NCBI RefSeq assembly: GCF_030412785.1
Contig: NZ_CP125295.1
Coordinates: 2,480,001-2,544,000, forward strand
DNA length: 64,000 nt
From: Paraburkholderia sabiae
Lineage (GTDB): Bacteria > Pseudomonadota > Gammaproteobacteria > Burkholderiales > Burkholderiaceae
Direction of reading: 5' to 3'
Shown here: one piece after another, positions 1-8,125 of the stretch
How positions within the stretch are numbered: the stretch's first letter is position 1
How the letters are laid out: every line of letters starts with the position of its first letter
Made by a program: the position numbers and the translations under genes
Notes under the pieces: generated by a model
Told to the model about the DNA's origin: nothing
Seen by the model: only the letters and a program-made list of their open reading frames with translations
The model's database searches: none

Positions 1-355
1 AAGTTGCGTAAGCGTATACCCTTTCTCCCGAATTTAACAATCTGATCTGTGTGCGGCGCACAATCCAGGCGGATTGCAGCGCTCCAGAAGCGTCATGTCG
101 CGTTCGATCAAGCGGATTGTGCGCTGCGAAATCTTCCGGAACTGAAGGCGCAATGCGCGAGTCGTACGAACTGCAGGCGATAAAGCCCCTCTCTGCGCGT
201 GTTTTATGGAAATGCTAGCGTGTCGAGTGCGCGGACCTATTGCTATCTTGTCCGCGGCTTTCGGCAAGGACATTTTCAGCAAGGACGTAGCGCGAGCGAA
301 GCAGCACAATCCGTCAGCAGGATGAGCCACGATTCGCGCGGCCACAGGAACTGAT
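1..355. other. Gene-free left edge of the window
   Basis: I see no convincing coding sequence here. Reading frames on the minus strand are rich in Arg and Ser and look like antisense noise. The only structure is an imperfect inverted repeat at 53-66 and 114-127. The last part supplies the ribosome-binding site of the small gene that starts at 356. Confidence 0.5.
53..127. repeat. Imperfect long-loop inverted repeat
   Basis: GCGGCGCACAATCC at 53-66 and GGATTGTGCGCTGC at 114-127 are reverse complements with one mismatch (13 of 14), separated by 47 bases. It could fold in RNA or be a remnant of a mobile-element end. No T-run follows, so it is not a simple terminator. Confidence 0.4.
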
Positions 356-565
356 ATGGAACTAGATCTGGAGACATTCCGGCGATTACGTCGTCTCGCT
401 CCCGTGCTGGACGACATACTCAATGCGAAAGAGGTCGAATACCCGGACCAGGCGGTTTATCTCGCGGATCTCGCGCAGATCTGCTCGCAGCTTTTCGATG
501 CGTATCACTGCATGCATCCCGATGAAACCGCCCGCGCTCGCCTCGATGCGCTAGCGTCGCAGTAA
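356..565 (+). CDS. Small hypothetical protein (69 aa)
   Basis: A short soluble protein of unknown function. AGGAA lies at 346-350, five bases before the ATG. The sequence is rich in Leu, Ala, Asp and Glu, looks mostly helical and has no membrane segment or signal peptide. It sits 54 bases upstream of the NUDIX gene on the same strand and could be co-transcribed with it. I do not recognise a family. Codon use and the ribosome-binding site make it more likely real than not. Confidence 0.6.
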   Translation: MELDLETFRRLRRLAPVLDDILNAKEVEYPDQAVYLADLAQICSQLFDAYHCMHPDETARARLDALASQ

Positions 566-619
566 CGCGAGTGGAAATCGCACATTTGAGCGCGTGATGC
601 TGGACACATCGGGAGCCCA

Positions 620-1258
620 ATGACCGAACCAACCTCGAGCGACGCGGCGCGAATACGGCTTGAACAAGCTCGTCGCTTGCTTGCGCTGGCACAGACGGGA
701 CTGCACTACGCGACCAGCGCTTTCGACAAGGAACGCTACGACGAAATCGCGAAGATTGCTCATCGACAGATTGCCGAAGCTGCGTCACTGGATACGATCA
801 AGGTCGCCGAACTGTTCGAGTTCGAATCGGGCTATGCCAATCCGAAACTGGACGTGCGGTGTGCGGTTTTCGACGAAGCCGGTCGAATACTGCTTGTTCG
901 CGAGATTGCTGACGGACGCTGGTCACTTCCCGGCGGCTGGGCCGACGTAGGTCTGTCACCCGCCGAAAATGCAGCGAAAGAGGTTCAGGAGGAAAGCGGA
1001 TACACGGTACGCATCGAGCGATTGCTGGCCGTGTGGGACATGAACAAACACGGTCACCCCGTTTCCCCTTTCCACATCTGGAAGATCGTATTTTCAGGCG
1101 CTATCGAGAAAGCCGGAATGGTCAGCGGCACGGAAACAGATAACGTCGGTTTCTTTGCCCTTGAGGACATTCCTCCCTTATCGCTCGGCCGCGTGCTTCC
1201 CGAACAGATTCGGCGGATAACAGAACTACATGACAGCGGTGCGGTCGATTTCGACTGA
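620..1258 (+). CDS. NUDIX hydrolase, YjhB-like with N-terminal helical domain
   Basis: Hydrolyses a nucleoside diphosphate linked to another moiety; ADP-ribose-type substrates are usual in this subgroup. The 212-residue protein has an N-terminal helical region (about 1-65) like the Nudix_N domain, then the catalytic fold. The Nudix box reads GWADVGLSPAEN followed by AAKEVQEESGY. It keeps the metal-binding EVQEE core but has Leu where the first Glu of the consensus usually lies and Lys for Arg, both of which I recall as common in this subgroup. GGGAG at 611-615 precedes the ATG by four bases. The RDD gene overlaps its 3' end by 29 bases, suggesting coupled translation. The substrate cannot be read from the sequence. 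Confidence 0.9.
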   Translation: MTEPTSSDAARIRLEQARRLLALAQTGLHYATSAFDKERYDEIAKIAHRQIAEAASLDTIKVAELFEFESGYANPKLDVRCAVFDEAGRILLVREIADGRWSLPGGWADVGLSPAENAAKEVQEESGYTVRIERLLAVWDMNKHGHPVSPFHIWKIVFSGAIEKAGMVSGTETDNVGFFALEDIPPLSLGRVLPEQIRRITELHDSGAVDFD

Positions 1259-1718
1259 CGTCGATCGCTGCACAAGAATAAGACTGGCATTCGACTCAAG
1301 AAAAACAATCTATTCGCAGCGCGCCCGTGCCCTCTTCATCGATTCGATATGGTGGACGGTCGTCGTCTTGTTTATTCCGCTCGGTCCGCCAACCGACGAG
1401 ATCCTCGCTAATCCAGATGCCTTTACTTCGACCATCGTTTTCTGGCTTATCGTCGGTCAATGCATTCCGATACTCATCACCGGAATCATGTGGGCAACGT
1501 GGGGCACGTCACCCGGCAAGCGGGCGGTTCATATTCGAATCGTCGATGCAGACTCCGGACAGCCTATGACCGTCAAGCAAGCCGTTTTACGGACAATCGG
1601 CTATTTGCTCACCTTTGGCATGCTCGGCGCAGGCTTCTTATGGATCTTCTTCAATCAAAAGAAACAGGCTTTGCATGATCGCATAGCGAATACCGTGGTC
1701 ATTGCTGGAAATAGCTAG
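1230..1718 (+). CDS. RDD-family membrane protein
   Basis: An inner-membrane protein of unknown transport or structural role. The family signature is visible near residue 32 (RARALFIDS, with the Arg-Asp pair) and in the conserved segment GTSPGKRAVHIRIVD. Three hydrophobic segments are apparent, at about 36-55, 68-92 and 120-142. The C-terminus has the family's KKQALHDRIANTVVI motif. At 162 aa it is of typical length. The ATG lies inside the NUDIX gene and no strong Shine-Dalgarno is seen, so translation may depend on the upstream gene or start slightly further in. Confidence 0.85.
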   Translation: MTAVRSISTDVDRCTRIRLAFDSRKTIYSQRARALFIDSIWWTVVVLFIPLGPPTDEILANPDAFTSTIVFWLIVGQCIPILITGIMWATWGTSPGKRAVHIRIVDADSGQPMTVKQAVLRTIGYLLTFGMLGAGFLWIFFNQKKQALHDRIANTVVIAGNS

Positions 1719-2087
1719 CCGGGCGACAAAGCGGCATAGCTGTCCGCCTGTAGCGTTTCATTACGGCATTTCCCCTTTCCGCTGATAATCAGCCGGTATA
1801 ACGTCCGGCTTCCGGACGCCTTGCGTTTGCCGGCGTTCCGTCTATGCTCAAGCGAGCCTCGACGCAGTCAATTCAGATAAAAGTACTCGTCGCTACGTCG
1901 AAGCACTCTGCCGACCAGGCGGCAGCCCTCCCTCTATCACCTATAGCGCCTTGCTCAAGCAAGCATGGCCACCTATGGCTTGTCGTTTTGTTCCGAGAGC
2001 TGACAGCTCTGTGCAGTGCAGGCATTCCTATCCCGGCATGACGTCTCGAAGGCAGTCGCTAACACGAACCGAAGAAAGGAGTTGGCC
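1719..2087. other. Intergenic region with one perfect hairpin
   Basis: No gene is supported. CGTCCGGCTTCCGGACG at 1802-1818 is a perfect 7-bp stem with a 3-base loop. It lacks a T-run, so it could be a weak terminator, a protein-binding site or a folded leader. Short frames on either strand have no ribosome-binding site and odd composition. Confidence 0.4.
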
Positions 2088-2207
2088 ATGAATCCGAGGA
2101 CTTTGTGCAAACGTCTTGCACGCAATTCGACTCTCTGTACGTCTTTACGTACAGCCACATCGCGAGATCTTCCTGTATCGCCACCGTTGTTGTCCGCTCC
2201 TGTTTGA
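2088..2207 (+). CDS. Possible 39-codon leader ORF
   Basis: An ATG preceded by AAGGAG (2076-2081, six-base spacer) opens a 39-codon frame rich in Arg, Ser, Leu and Thr that ends 82 bases before the exported NHL-type gene. The ribosome-binding site is among the best in this part of the window, which is why I list it. The frame contains two perfect hairpins (2105-2121 and 2135-2154), so it may act as a translated leader rather than encode a stable protein. I do not recognise a homologue. Confidence 0.35.
   Translation: MNPRTLCKRLARNSTLCTSLRTATSRDLPVSPPLLSAPV
2105..2154 (+). promoter_or_regulatory. Tandem perfect hairpins in leader
   Basis: GTGCAA-ACGTC-TTGCAC (2105-2121) and CTGTACGT-CTTT-ACGTACAG (2135-2154) are two perfect inverted repeats in succession inside the putative leader ORF. 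Both share the ACGTC core. Either they fold in the 5' UTR of the downstream gene or they are paired protein-binding sites. No T-run follows the second stem. Confidence 0.4.
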
Positions 2208-2223
2208 ATGAATGACTGACGGG

Positions 2224-2253
2224 CTTCAGGCAACTTCAGGCAGCTTCAGGCAA
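2224..2253 (+). repeat. Three tandem 10-bp units
   Basis: CTTCAGGCAR occurs three times head to tail at 2224-2233, 2234-2243 and 2244-2253, just upstream of the Shine-Dalgarno of the next gene. It resembles a slippage-generated array; there are too few units to call it phase-variable. Confidence 0.6.
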
Positions 2254-2289
2254 CCCCTGAACAATGCACAACATCGATGGAGACAGGCG

Positions 2290-3402
2290 ATGAACTCAGG
2301 TTATTTCGCAATTTCCCGCGAGGGCCGACGCGAAAAACGCAACGCGGCCACACTCAAGACACTGCGCTCGATGATTACGGGTGCGGCGCTTATCGTCGGC
2401 ACACTGATGGCTAGTTCTGTTTGCAAAGCAGACGAGCTTTTCATCGGAGATCTTGGAGACAACACAGTCAAGCAGATCGATACATCGAATGGAAAGGTTC
2501 GCGGCGTATTTGCCATGAATCAAGGCCTCAACGGAATAATGGGGATGATTTTCACTGATGGCGAATTGCTGGTTGTCAGTGAGAACAGTAGTCAGGGAAC
2601 GAATCAGCCCAATGGCGAGGTTTTTCGTTTTGACGCTACAACGGGCCTGTTTCTGGGCAAGCTCATTTCATCGACAGACCGTGGGGCACCTTTTGCTCCG
2701 CAGGGAATCGTTCGGGGCGACCCGGGTGACAGATTCTATATTGCAGATCTCGGCGTTCGAGACGACGACTGTGCCAATCAAGGCGACGTAAAAGAGTACA
2801 ACCATCGAGGTGCATTTCTCGGCAACCTGGACCGGCGCGGCTTCAGAGCGGCGTTCTATCCGCGTGGCGTCGTCTTCGGGCCTGACGGACTGCTCTATGT
2901 GTCCGCCAGAGGCTGCCCGCTTTCGACGAATGCGGATGACTCGCTGATTGCCTATGTATTGCGCTTCAATCCGCAATCCCGGAAATTCGTCGATGTATTT
3001 GCTTCGAACAGGACCGTCGCGGGCTTTCATCGACCCGAGGGACTGGTGTTCGACGACAAGGGGAATCTCTGGATTACGAGCTTCCGTGATAACAGCGATG
3101 CCAACGATGTCGACCGGATTCTGAAACTGGATGGACGAACTGGCCGTCTACTCGATTCCATTCCGCTTTGGAAAACGGGGGATCCAAGAGCCTTCGCGCA
3201 AGCCATCCTGTTCGGACCGGACGGTAAGCTCTTTGTGCCCATATCGGGCAACGCACCTAAAACGAGCGGCGAGCTTCTTCGCTGCGATACGAAAACGAAG
3301 GTTTGTGATCCTCTCGTGGCAGCGGGCGGAGCGCTCATATCTCCCTGGTTTCTGATCCTCCGTCGCAGCGACCCCGCGACGTTGACCTACAGGGGACGGT
3401 AG
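2290..3402 (+). CDS. Exported NHL/SMP-30-like beta-propeller protein
   Basis: Probably a periplasmic or secreted beta-propeller of unknown ligand. The frame could begin at 2212, but GGAGA at 2279-2283, six bases before ATG 2290, and the position of the signal sequence favour 2290 (370 aa). A hydrophobic stretch around residues 30-46 (ITGAALIVGTLMASSV) ends at CKADE, a plausible signal-peptide region with an unusually long basic n-region. The rest shows repeated blade-like motifs such as PRGVVFGPDGLLYVS, PEGLVFDDKGNLWIT and AQAILFGPDGKLFVP, typical of NHL/SMP-30 propellers. Four cysteines suggest oxidised pairs. A strong terminator follows. No enzyme motif is certain. Confidence 0.75.
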   Translation: MNSGYFAISREGRREKRNAATLKTLRSMITGAALIVGTLMASSVCKADELFIGDLGDNTVKQIDTSNGKVRGVFAMNQGLNGIMGMIFTDGELLVVSENSSQGTNQPNGEVFRFDATTGLFLGKLISSTDRGAPFAPQGIVRGDPGDRFYIADLGVRDDDCANQGDVKEYNHRGAFLGNLDRRGFRAAFYPRGVVFGPDGLLYVSARGCPLSTNADDSLIAYVLRFNPQSRKFVDVFASNRTVAGFHRPEGLVFDDKGNLWITSFRDNSDANDVDRILKLDGRTGRLLDSIPLWKTGDPRAFAQAILFGPDGKLFVPISGNAPKTSGELLRCDTKTKVCDPLVAAGGALISPWFLILRRSDPATLTYRGR

Positions 3403-3450
3403 TCGAGCAGATGTCGCCTCGGCAAACCGAAAGCCGCAAGCCTGATTTCA

Positions 3451-3480
3451 ACGGGACCGTCTGGTCCCGTTTCTCTTTTT
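3451..3480 (+). terminator. Rho-independent terminator
   Basis: ACGGGACC (3451-3458), loop GTCT, GGTCCCGT (3463-3470), then TTCTCTTTTT. A perfect 8-bp stem followed by a U-rich tract, 49 bases after the propeller gene. Confidence 0.9.
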
Positions 3481-3680
3481 CTGTGTGACTTTCCGAAAAT
3501 GCTGCTGCAAAACTCCGGTTAAATCGGTGCTTAGATAAAGCAGCCGCGCAAGCCCGCCCAGCAGTTCCGGCGTTCTGCGCAGAACATCTGGACGCCTGGT
3601 CATTCCTCGAATGCGGCCGGCGTGCTGATATGAGTACCCGCGCATTTGCGTTGTACTTCCCTGTCTTCCTGGAGTTCTTT

Positions 3681-4514
3681 ATGTCCGCCGCTTATTCCGC
3701 TGCTTCGCCCGATACAGATTTCGCCGCCATCAAGACTCGCCAACAGGCAGCCTGGTCGACAGGCGACTACGCTGTGGTTGGCACCACTCTGCAGATCGTC
3801 GGGGAGAGCCTCTGCGAAGCGCTCGACGTCCGTGCCGGCAGTCGCGTTCTCGATGTGGCCGCGGGCAACGGCAATGCGACGCTTGCCGCCGCGCGCCGCT
3901 ATTGCGACGTCACGTCGACTGACTATGTCGCTTCGCTACTCGATTCGGGCCGTCTGCGTGCACAGGCTGAAGGACTCCCCGTGCAGTTCCAGGAGGCGGA
4001 CGCAGAAGCACTTCCATTCGGGGACGCTTCATTCGACATCGTGATGTCGACGTTCGGCGTCATGTTCACCCCCGCTCAGGAAAAAGCGGCTGCCGAACTC
4101 GCTCGTGTCTGCAAGCCAGGCGGTCGGATAGGCCTCGCCAACTGGACGCCGGAGAGTTTCATCGGGCAGATGTTCAAAACGATCGGCAAGTACATTCCCC
4201 CGCTGCCAGGCGTGAAGTCGCCGGCACTCTGGGGCACAAAGGCACGCCTGGAAGAACTGTTCGAAGGCAACGCGCGAAAGATCACCGCGACGAGCCGCTA
4301 TTTCACGTTCCGTTATCGGTCACCGGCACATTTCATCGACGTGTTTCGCACGTATTACGGGCCGATGAACAAAGCGTTTGCTGCACTCGAAGGAGAAAGG
4401 CAGACGGCATTCCTCACCGATCTGATGACACTGATCGAGAACGGAAACCGCTCGAACGACGCGACGCTTGTCCTGCCGAGCGAGTATCTCGAAGTCGTGG
4501 TGGAACGACTGTGA
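3681..4514 (+). CDS. Class I SAM-dependent methyltransferase
   Basis: Transfers a methyl group from S-adenosylmethionine to an unknown acceptor. The Rossmann motif I is VLDVAAGNGNATLAAA, followed by the acidic motif (TSTDYVASLL) and the post-motif region with PFGDASFDIVMSTFGVMF, typical of UbiE/Methyltransf_11-type enzymes. The ATG at 3681 follows GGAG at 3671-3674 with a six-base spacer; an upstream in-frame ATG at 3630 would only add an unconserved hydrophobic stretch. The protein has 277 residues. The stop is 195 bases before the hydrolase gene on the same strand, so the two may act together, but nothing identifies the substrate. Confidence 0.88.
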   Translation: MSAAYSAASPDTDFAAIKTRQQAAWSTGDYAVVGTTLQIVGESLCEALDVRAGSRVLDVAAGNGNATLAAARRYCDVTSTDYVASLLDSGRLRAQAEGLPVQFQEADAEALPFGDASFDIVMSTFGVMFTPAQEKAAAELARVCKPGGRIGLANWTPESFIGQMFKTIGKYIPPLPGVKSPALWGTKARLEELFEGNARKITATSRYFTFRYRSPAHFIDVFRTYYGPMNKAFAALEGERQTAFLTDLMTLIENGNRSNDATLVLPSEYLEVVVERL

Positions 4515-4709
4515 GTGAATCAGCCTGTCGACGTGTTTGCCAGTGTCCAACGTCAAACCATAGATCTGTCGTCTCCGCGCCGACATTTCACCCCACCGAC
4601 ACCGCCGCAGACACTCAAAAAGCCTGTCAGCAAAGGCTTGCTGCAACATTGGCACAGACTCTGCAAGCGAACGGCATTCACGCCAATCCGCGATCGATCG
4701 ACAAAGTCC

Positions 4710-5543
4710 ATGAACGATATGAATAGCACTGCCGCATCGCAAGCCTTCTCATCTGCAACGCCCGTCATCGCATTGCATTGCTCTGGCTCGGGAGCCGCGC
4801 AATGGCGAAAGCTCAGCGAAGTACTCGGCTCGCGCCACGTCCTGGTCGCACCCGAGCACTATGGCTGCGAAAGCACGGGCCCGTGGAGCGGCGAGCGCGC
4901 ATTCACACTCGCTGACGAGGCCGCGAGGACGGTCGGCATCATCGACGCATCGAGCGGCAAGGTCCATCTCGTCGGTCATTCGTATGGCGGCGGCGTTGCG
5001 TTGCACGCCGCGCTCGAGCGGCCAAAGCGTATCGCAAGTCTGACGTTATACGAGCCGTCGGCGTTTCATCTGCTCAAGACGATGGGCTCGTATGGCGCGC
5101 ATGCGCTCGCAGAGATCGTGGCGATATCGAAGCGTACGGCCGACGGCGTCAGTTGTGGCGACTATCGGGGCGCGGCGGCTTCTTTCGTCGATTACTGGGG
5201 CGGTCCGGGCTCATGGGACGCACTGCGGCCCTCCATACAGGCCGCACTCACACGCTGGGCTCCGAAGGCGCCACTCGACTTCCGCGCATTGATCGAGGAG
5301 CGTACGCCCACCCATGCGTATGCCGATCTGCGTGTGCCCGCACTGATCCTGCGCGGCCAGCACGCACCTGTTCCAACGCGCGCAATCGCCGAACGGCTGC
5401 CGATGCTGATACCGGCCGCGCGGCTGGCGGTGATCGAGGGTGCAGGACATATGGGGCCGGTCACGCACGCCGATGAAGTCAACGCGGCTATCGTGCGGCA
5501 TATCGCGGAAGCCGAGCCGTTGCGTGAGTCGGTATCAGGCTGA
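4710..5543 (+). CDS. Alpha/beta-fold hydrolase
   Basis: A serine hydrolase of the alpha/beta fold. The nucleophile elbow GHSYGG places Ser near residue 91, an oxyanion-type segment lies in ALHCSGSGAAQWR near residue 21, and the catalytic His is in GAGHMGPVTH near the C-terminus. The acid is probably in the strand before ALILRGQHAP. The frame stays open upstream to a GTG at 4515, but that extension is Pro/Arg/Thr-rich and unlike the family, so I start at ATG 4710 (277 aa); ATG 4719 is an alternative. Esterase, dehalogenase-like and C-C hydrolase activities are all possible. Confidence 0.85.
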   Translation: MNDMNSTAASQAFSSATPVIALHCSGSGAAQWRKLSEVLGSRHVLVAPEHYGCESTGPWSGERAFTLADEAARTVGIIDASSGKVHLVGHSYGGGVALHAALERPKRIASLTLYEPSAFHLLKTMGSYGAHALAEIVAISKRTADGVSCGDYRGAAASFVDYWGGPGSWDALRPSIQAALTRWAPKAPLDFRALIEERTPTHAYADLRVPALILRGQHAPVPTRAIAERLPMLIPAARLAVIEGAGHMGPVTHADEVNAAIVRHIAEAEPLRESVSG

Positions 5544-5762
5544 AGGGGGCACGCGCGTCGACGCGGCATCGGGCAGCGGTCTCCCATCAGCAGCTGTTTG
5601 CCCCGTCGATTGCGCTGGCTCTTGTCTTGCGAGTTGGGCCTTTCGTTTGTCGTCTTGCGGGCGAGCGCGCTCGCGCTCCTCACGAAATCCCTTCTCGTTA
5701 CACAAAACGTAGAGAATTGACACGCAGACAATGACTGCAGTTGTTATATAAAAGCTGTTCAT
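5535..5762 (-). CDS. Small single-pass membrane protein
   Basis: A 75-residue protein with one N-terminal membrane segment (about residues 3-21, FYITTAVIVCVSILYVL) followed by a charged, Arg/Glu/Gln-rich, probably disordered tail facing the cytoplasm or periplasm. It converges on the hydrolase and overlaps its last nine bases. No strong Shine-Dalgarno is visible. I do not recognise a family; small proteins of this layout are common in Burkholderiaceae. Confidence 0.5.
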   Translation of the reverse strand: MNSFYITTAVIVCVSILYVLCNEKGFREERERARPQDDKRKAQLARQEPAQSTGQTAADGRPLPDAASTRVPPSA

Positions 5763-5998
5763 TCTTGATACGTCTCTGACACGTCAACTCGAACGGCACG
5801 AGAAAGACTAACGATTACATTGTGCTGTCGCTATGGGAAACACCCTTCCCTTGCTTAGGGGTAAGCGATCGAGCTTTGACCGAGCCCGAGCCGCCGGTCG
5901 CCAGGGAATCGAGAGAGAATGATTTCGGATCTCATTACCGCCCCGCTCGAATCAACCGCCTATTCTGTATGAGAGTTTGCGGAACGACGGGAGCTGCC

Positions 5999-6475
5999 AT
6001 GCAAGCCGATCCAAAAGTCATTGAATATCTGAACGCCGAACTGAAGTACGAACTGACGGCGATCAATCAGTACTTTCTGCACGCACGCCTCTACAAGCAC
6101 TGGGGCCTCGAAGCACTCGGCAAACACGAATACGACGAGTCGATCGAGGAAATGAAGCACGCCGACAAGCTGATCGAGCGCATCTTCATGCTCGACGGCT
6201 TACCCAATTTGCAGGATCTCGCGAAGCTGCTCGTTGGCGAAGACACGCTCGAGGTGCTGCAATGTGACCTCAAGCTCGAACAGTCCGCGCAGGCGCATTG
6301 CAAGGAGGCGATCGCTTATTGCGAATCGGTGAATGACTACGTATCGAGAATGATCTTCTCCGACATTCTCGATGACACGGAAGATCATATCGACTGGCTG
6401 GAGATTCAGATCGCGTTGATCGATAAGGTCGGAATCCAGAACTACCAGCAATCGGCGATGGGTTCGCCGGAATGA
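5999..6475 (+). CDS. bfr: Bacterioferritin
   Basis: Iron storage and detoxification protein that forms a 24-subunit cytoplasmic shell, oxidising Fe(II) at a di-iron site and binding haem between subunits. GGGAG at 5989-5993 sets the ATG at 5999 and gives 158 residues, the family length. Counting from this start, Glu18, Glu51, His54, Glu94 and His130 of the ferroxidase centre and Met52, the haem ligand, fall at the expected positions. The position of Glu127 appears to be Thr, with Glu at 128 (motif DDTEDH). The C-terminal segment GIQNYQQSAM is typical of betaproteobacterial Bfr. No Bfd ferredoxin gene is adjacent. Confidence 0.95.
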   Translation: MQADPKVIEYLNAELKYELTAINQYFLHARLYKHWGLEALGKHEYDESIEEMKHADKLIERIFMLDGLPNLQDLAKLLVGEDTLEVLQCDLKLEQSAQAHCKEAIAYCESVNDYVSRMIFSDILDDTEDHIDWLEIQIALIDKVGIQNYQQSAMGSPE

Positions 6476-6583
6476 ATACCGATTAGGCTCGATGCGCATG
6501 CAGAAACCTGTTCGCAGCAGTCTTTGGCAGCAGTGACAAAACGAATGTGTGTCGGGAGAGTGTTGCGGCGCCGTGAGGTGCGC

Positions 6584-7366
6584 TCAGGCGTCCATGGCTT
6601 CCTCGAGTGCCGCGCGCAACGCGGGCGTGCAGGCGATCACGCAATTGCCGTGCGCGAGACACTCCGGCGTGAGGAAGTCGTTGACCCAGCCGCCCGCCTC
6701 CGCCACGATCAGCACGGCCGCAGCGGCGTCCCACGCGTTGATGTGCAATTCGCAGTAGGCATCCTGCCGCCCCATCGCTACATACGCGAGACCGAGCGCG
6801 CCCGAGCCGCGTCGCTTCACACCCGCACCCAGCGCATGCAGACGGCCGTGTACGGTCGCATAGCGCTCGTAGGGCACGCGCGAGGACCAGCCCAGTTCCA
6901 CGGCCGACCGTGCGACATCGTCGATCGTGCTCACCTTGATCGGCTGACCGTTCAGCGTCGCGCCGCGGCCACGACAGGCCGCGAATAGTTCGTCGCGCAT
7001 CGGGTCGTAGAGCACGCCGATGTGCGCCTGGCCATCGAGCAGAAAGGCAATCGACAGACAGAAGTACGGCACGCCGCGCGCGAACTCCGACGTCCCGTCG
7101 ATGGGATCGACGACCCAGGCGCGCGGACCGTATGCGCCGCCGCCCTCTTCTCCGAAGAAACCATCGTCCGGGAACGTCGCGGCCAGTCGTTGCGCGATCA
7201 GGCGCTCTGCCTCGCCGTCCGTTTCGGTGAGATAGTCCTGCGGCCCCTTGAACTGAAGCGCAAGCGTATCGTCCCGCTCCAGGAAGCGCTTGCGGATGAG
7301 TGCACCGGCCTCACGCGCAACCGCGCAGGCCGTGAGATAGCGCAGTTGCTCTTGCATGTCGTTCAT
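6584..7366 (-). CDS. Inositol monophosphatase/histidinol-phosphatase family
   Basis: A Mg2+-dependent, Li+-sensitive-type sugar or polyol phosphatase. The metal-binding signatures are present: EE at residues 73-74 (FFGEEGGG), DPIDGTSEF at 87-95 and the C-terminal WDAAAAVLIVAEAGG near 213. The length of 260 aa fits the family. IMPase, histidinol-phosphate phosphatase (HisN) and fructose-1,6-bisphosphatase-like activities cannot be separated from the sequence, and no his genes are nearby. The gene stands alone on the minus strand, with the Cache-domain gene upstream. Confidence 0.9.
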   Translation of the reverse strand: MNDMQEQLRYLTACAVAREAGALIRKRFLERDDTLALQFKGPQDYLTETDGEAERLIAQRLAATFPDDGFFGEEGGGAYGPRAWVVDPIDGTSEFARGVPYFCLSIAFLLDGQAHIGVLYDPMRDELFAACRGRGATLNGQPIKVSTIDDVARSAVELGWSSRVPYERYATVHGRLHALGAGVKRRGSGALGLAYVAMGRQDAYCELHINAWDAAAAVLIVAEAGGWVNDFLTPECLAHGNCVIACTPALRAALEEAMDA

Positions 7367-7475
7367 TGTTCGAACTCTTTGGATGTGATGCGGGCGCCTC
7401 GATAGCGCTCACGGACAAGCGTGCAGTTTAGGGGCAAGTCCGCAGGCGTCAAGATCTCTGATCGCTGGCGCGAAG

Positions 7476-7964
7476 CTACTGCGAATAAAAGCCCGAGCCG
7501 ACCAGACCTGGAACGCCGTCGATCGTAACCGCCTTCACATAAGTCCACTTATGCGAAGGCTCGGTCTGCCCCGGCCTCAGAAACATGTAGTCGACCCAGC
7601 CCGTCCCCTTCGTTTCAGCCGTCTGAATCATGGCGTCGTGAAAGGCCTTGCCGTTCGTATCTTTCTGACCGCTGACGTTGCTCCCCTCGCGGGCGGGAAA
7701 GGCAGGATTCAGCAACACATTTGCCTTCAGATCGTAAACGAACAGATATGTGTCGCCGTGGAACCACTCGCTGCCTTTGATTCTAAACCCGGCAAATGCG
7801 GCTTTTCCTTTGCTATCGATTAATGCCGCGGCCTGGTCGACCAGCGCGACCGTCTGCTTGGATATCTCGGACGACGGAGGCGATACCTGAGAAAAAACAG
7901 GCGACGCGGCGCCCGCCAATCCCGCCAGCAGCATGATGCCGGTAAAGAGAAGATTGCCTTTCAT
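7476..7964 (-). CDS. Periplasmic single-Cache-domain protein
   Basis: A secreted small-molecule-binding protein without a signalling output domain. AGGAGA with a seven-base spacer precedes the ATG at 7964. The first 25 residues are a signal peptide (hydrophobic core LLFTGIMLLAGLAGAA, cleavage probably after VFSQ). The remainder fits the sCache_2 fold: GFRIKGSEWFHGDTYLFVYD, the LLNPAFPAREG strand-loop and GTGWVDYMFLRPG, ending in a VGSGFY motif. Such free-standing Cache proteins may present ligands to membrane receptors. It diverges from the large cyclase gene, sharing a 161-bp intergenic region. Confidence 0.85.
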   Translation of the reverse strand: MKGNLLFTGIMLLAGLAGAASPVFSQVSPPSSEISKQTVALVDQAAALIDSKGKAAFAGFRIKGSEWFHGDTYLFVYDLKANVLLNPAFPAREGSNVSGQKDTNGKAFHDAMIQTAETKGTGWVDYMFLRPGQTEPSHKWTYVKAVTIDGVPGLVGSGFYSQ

Positions 7965-8125
7965 AGCGCTGTCTCCTGCGTGCGAAGCGTAACGCATCCG
8001 CTTTCCATGCACGAAGACTAGTGCACGAGGCGCTGCCCGGTCAGACTCGTTTTCCCGCATCGCATGGGCCATGCGCCTACACTACGAATCGGAACAGCGA
8101 AGAAACGGCTCCTGGGCTTCCGGCG

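Noticed and set aside
1844..2041. 65-codon plus-strand frame upstream of the leader ORF
   Set aside because: No ribosome-binding site and no homology pattern; lies in a likely non-coding region.
4515..4709. 65-codon N-terminal extension of the alpha/beta hydrolase
   Set aside because: Pro/Thr/Arg-rich and unlike the fold; ATG 4710 lies just before the first core strand.
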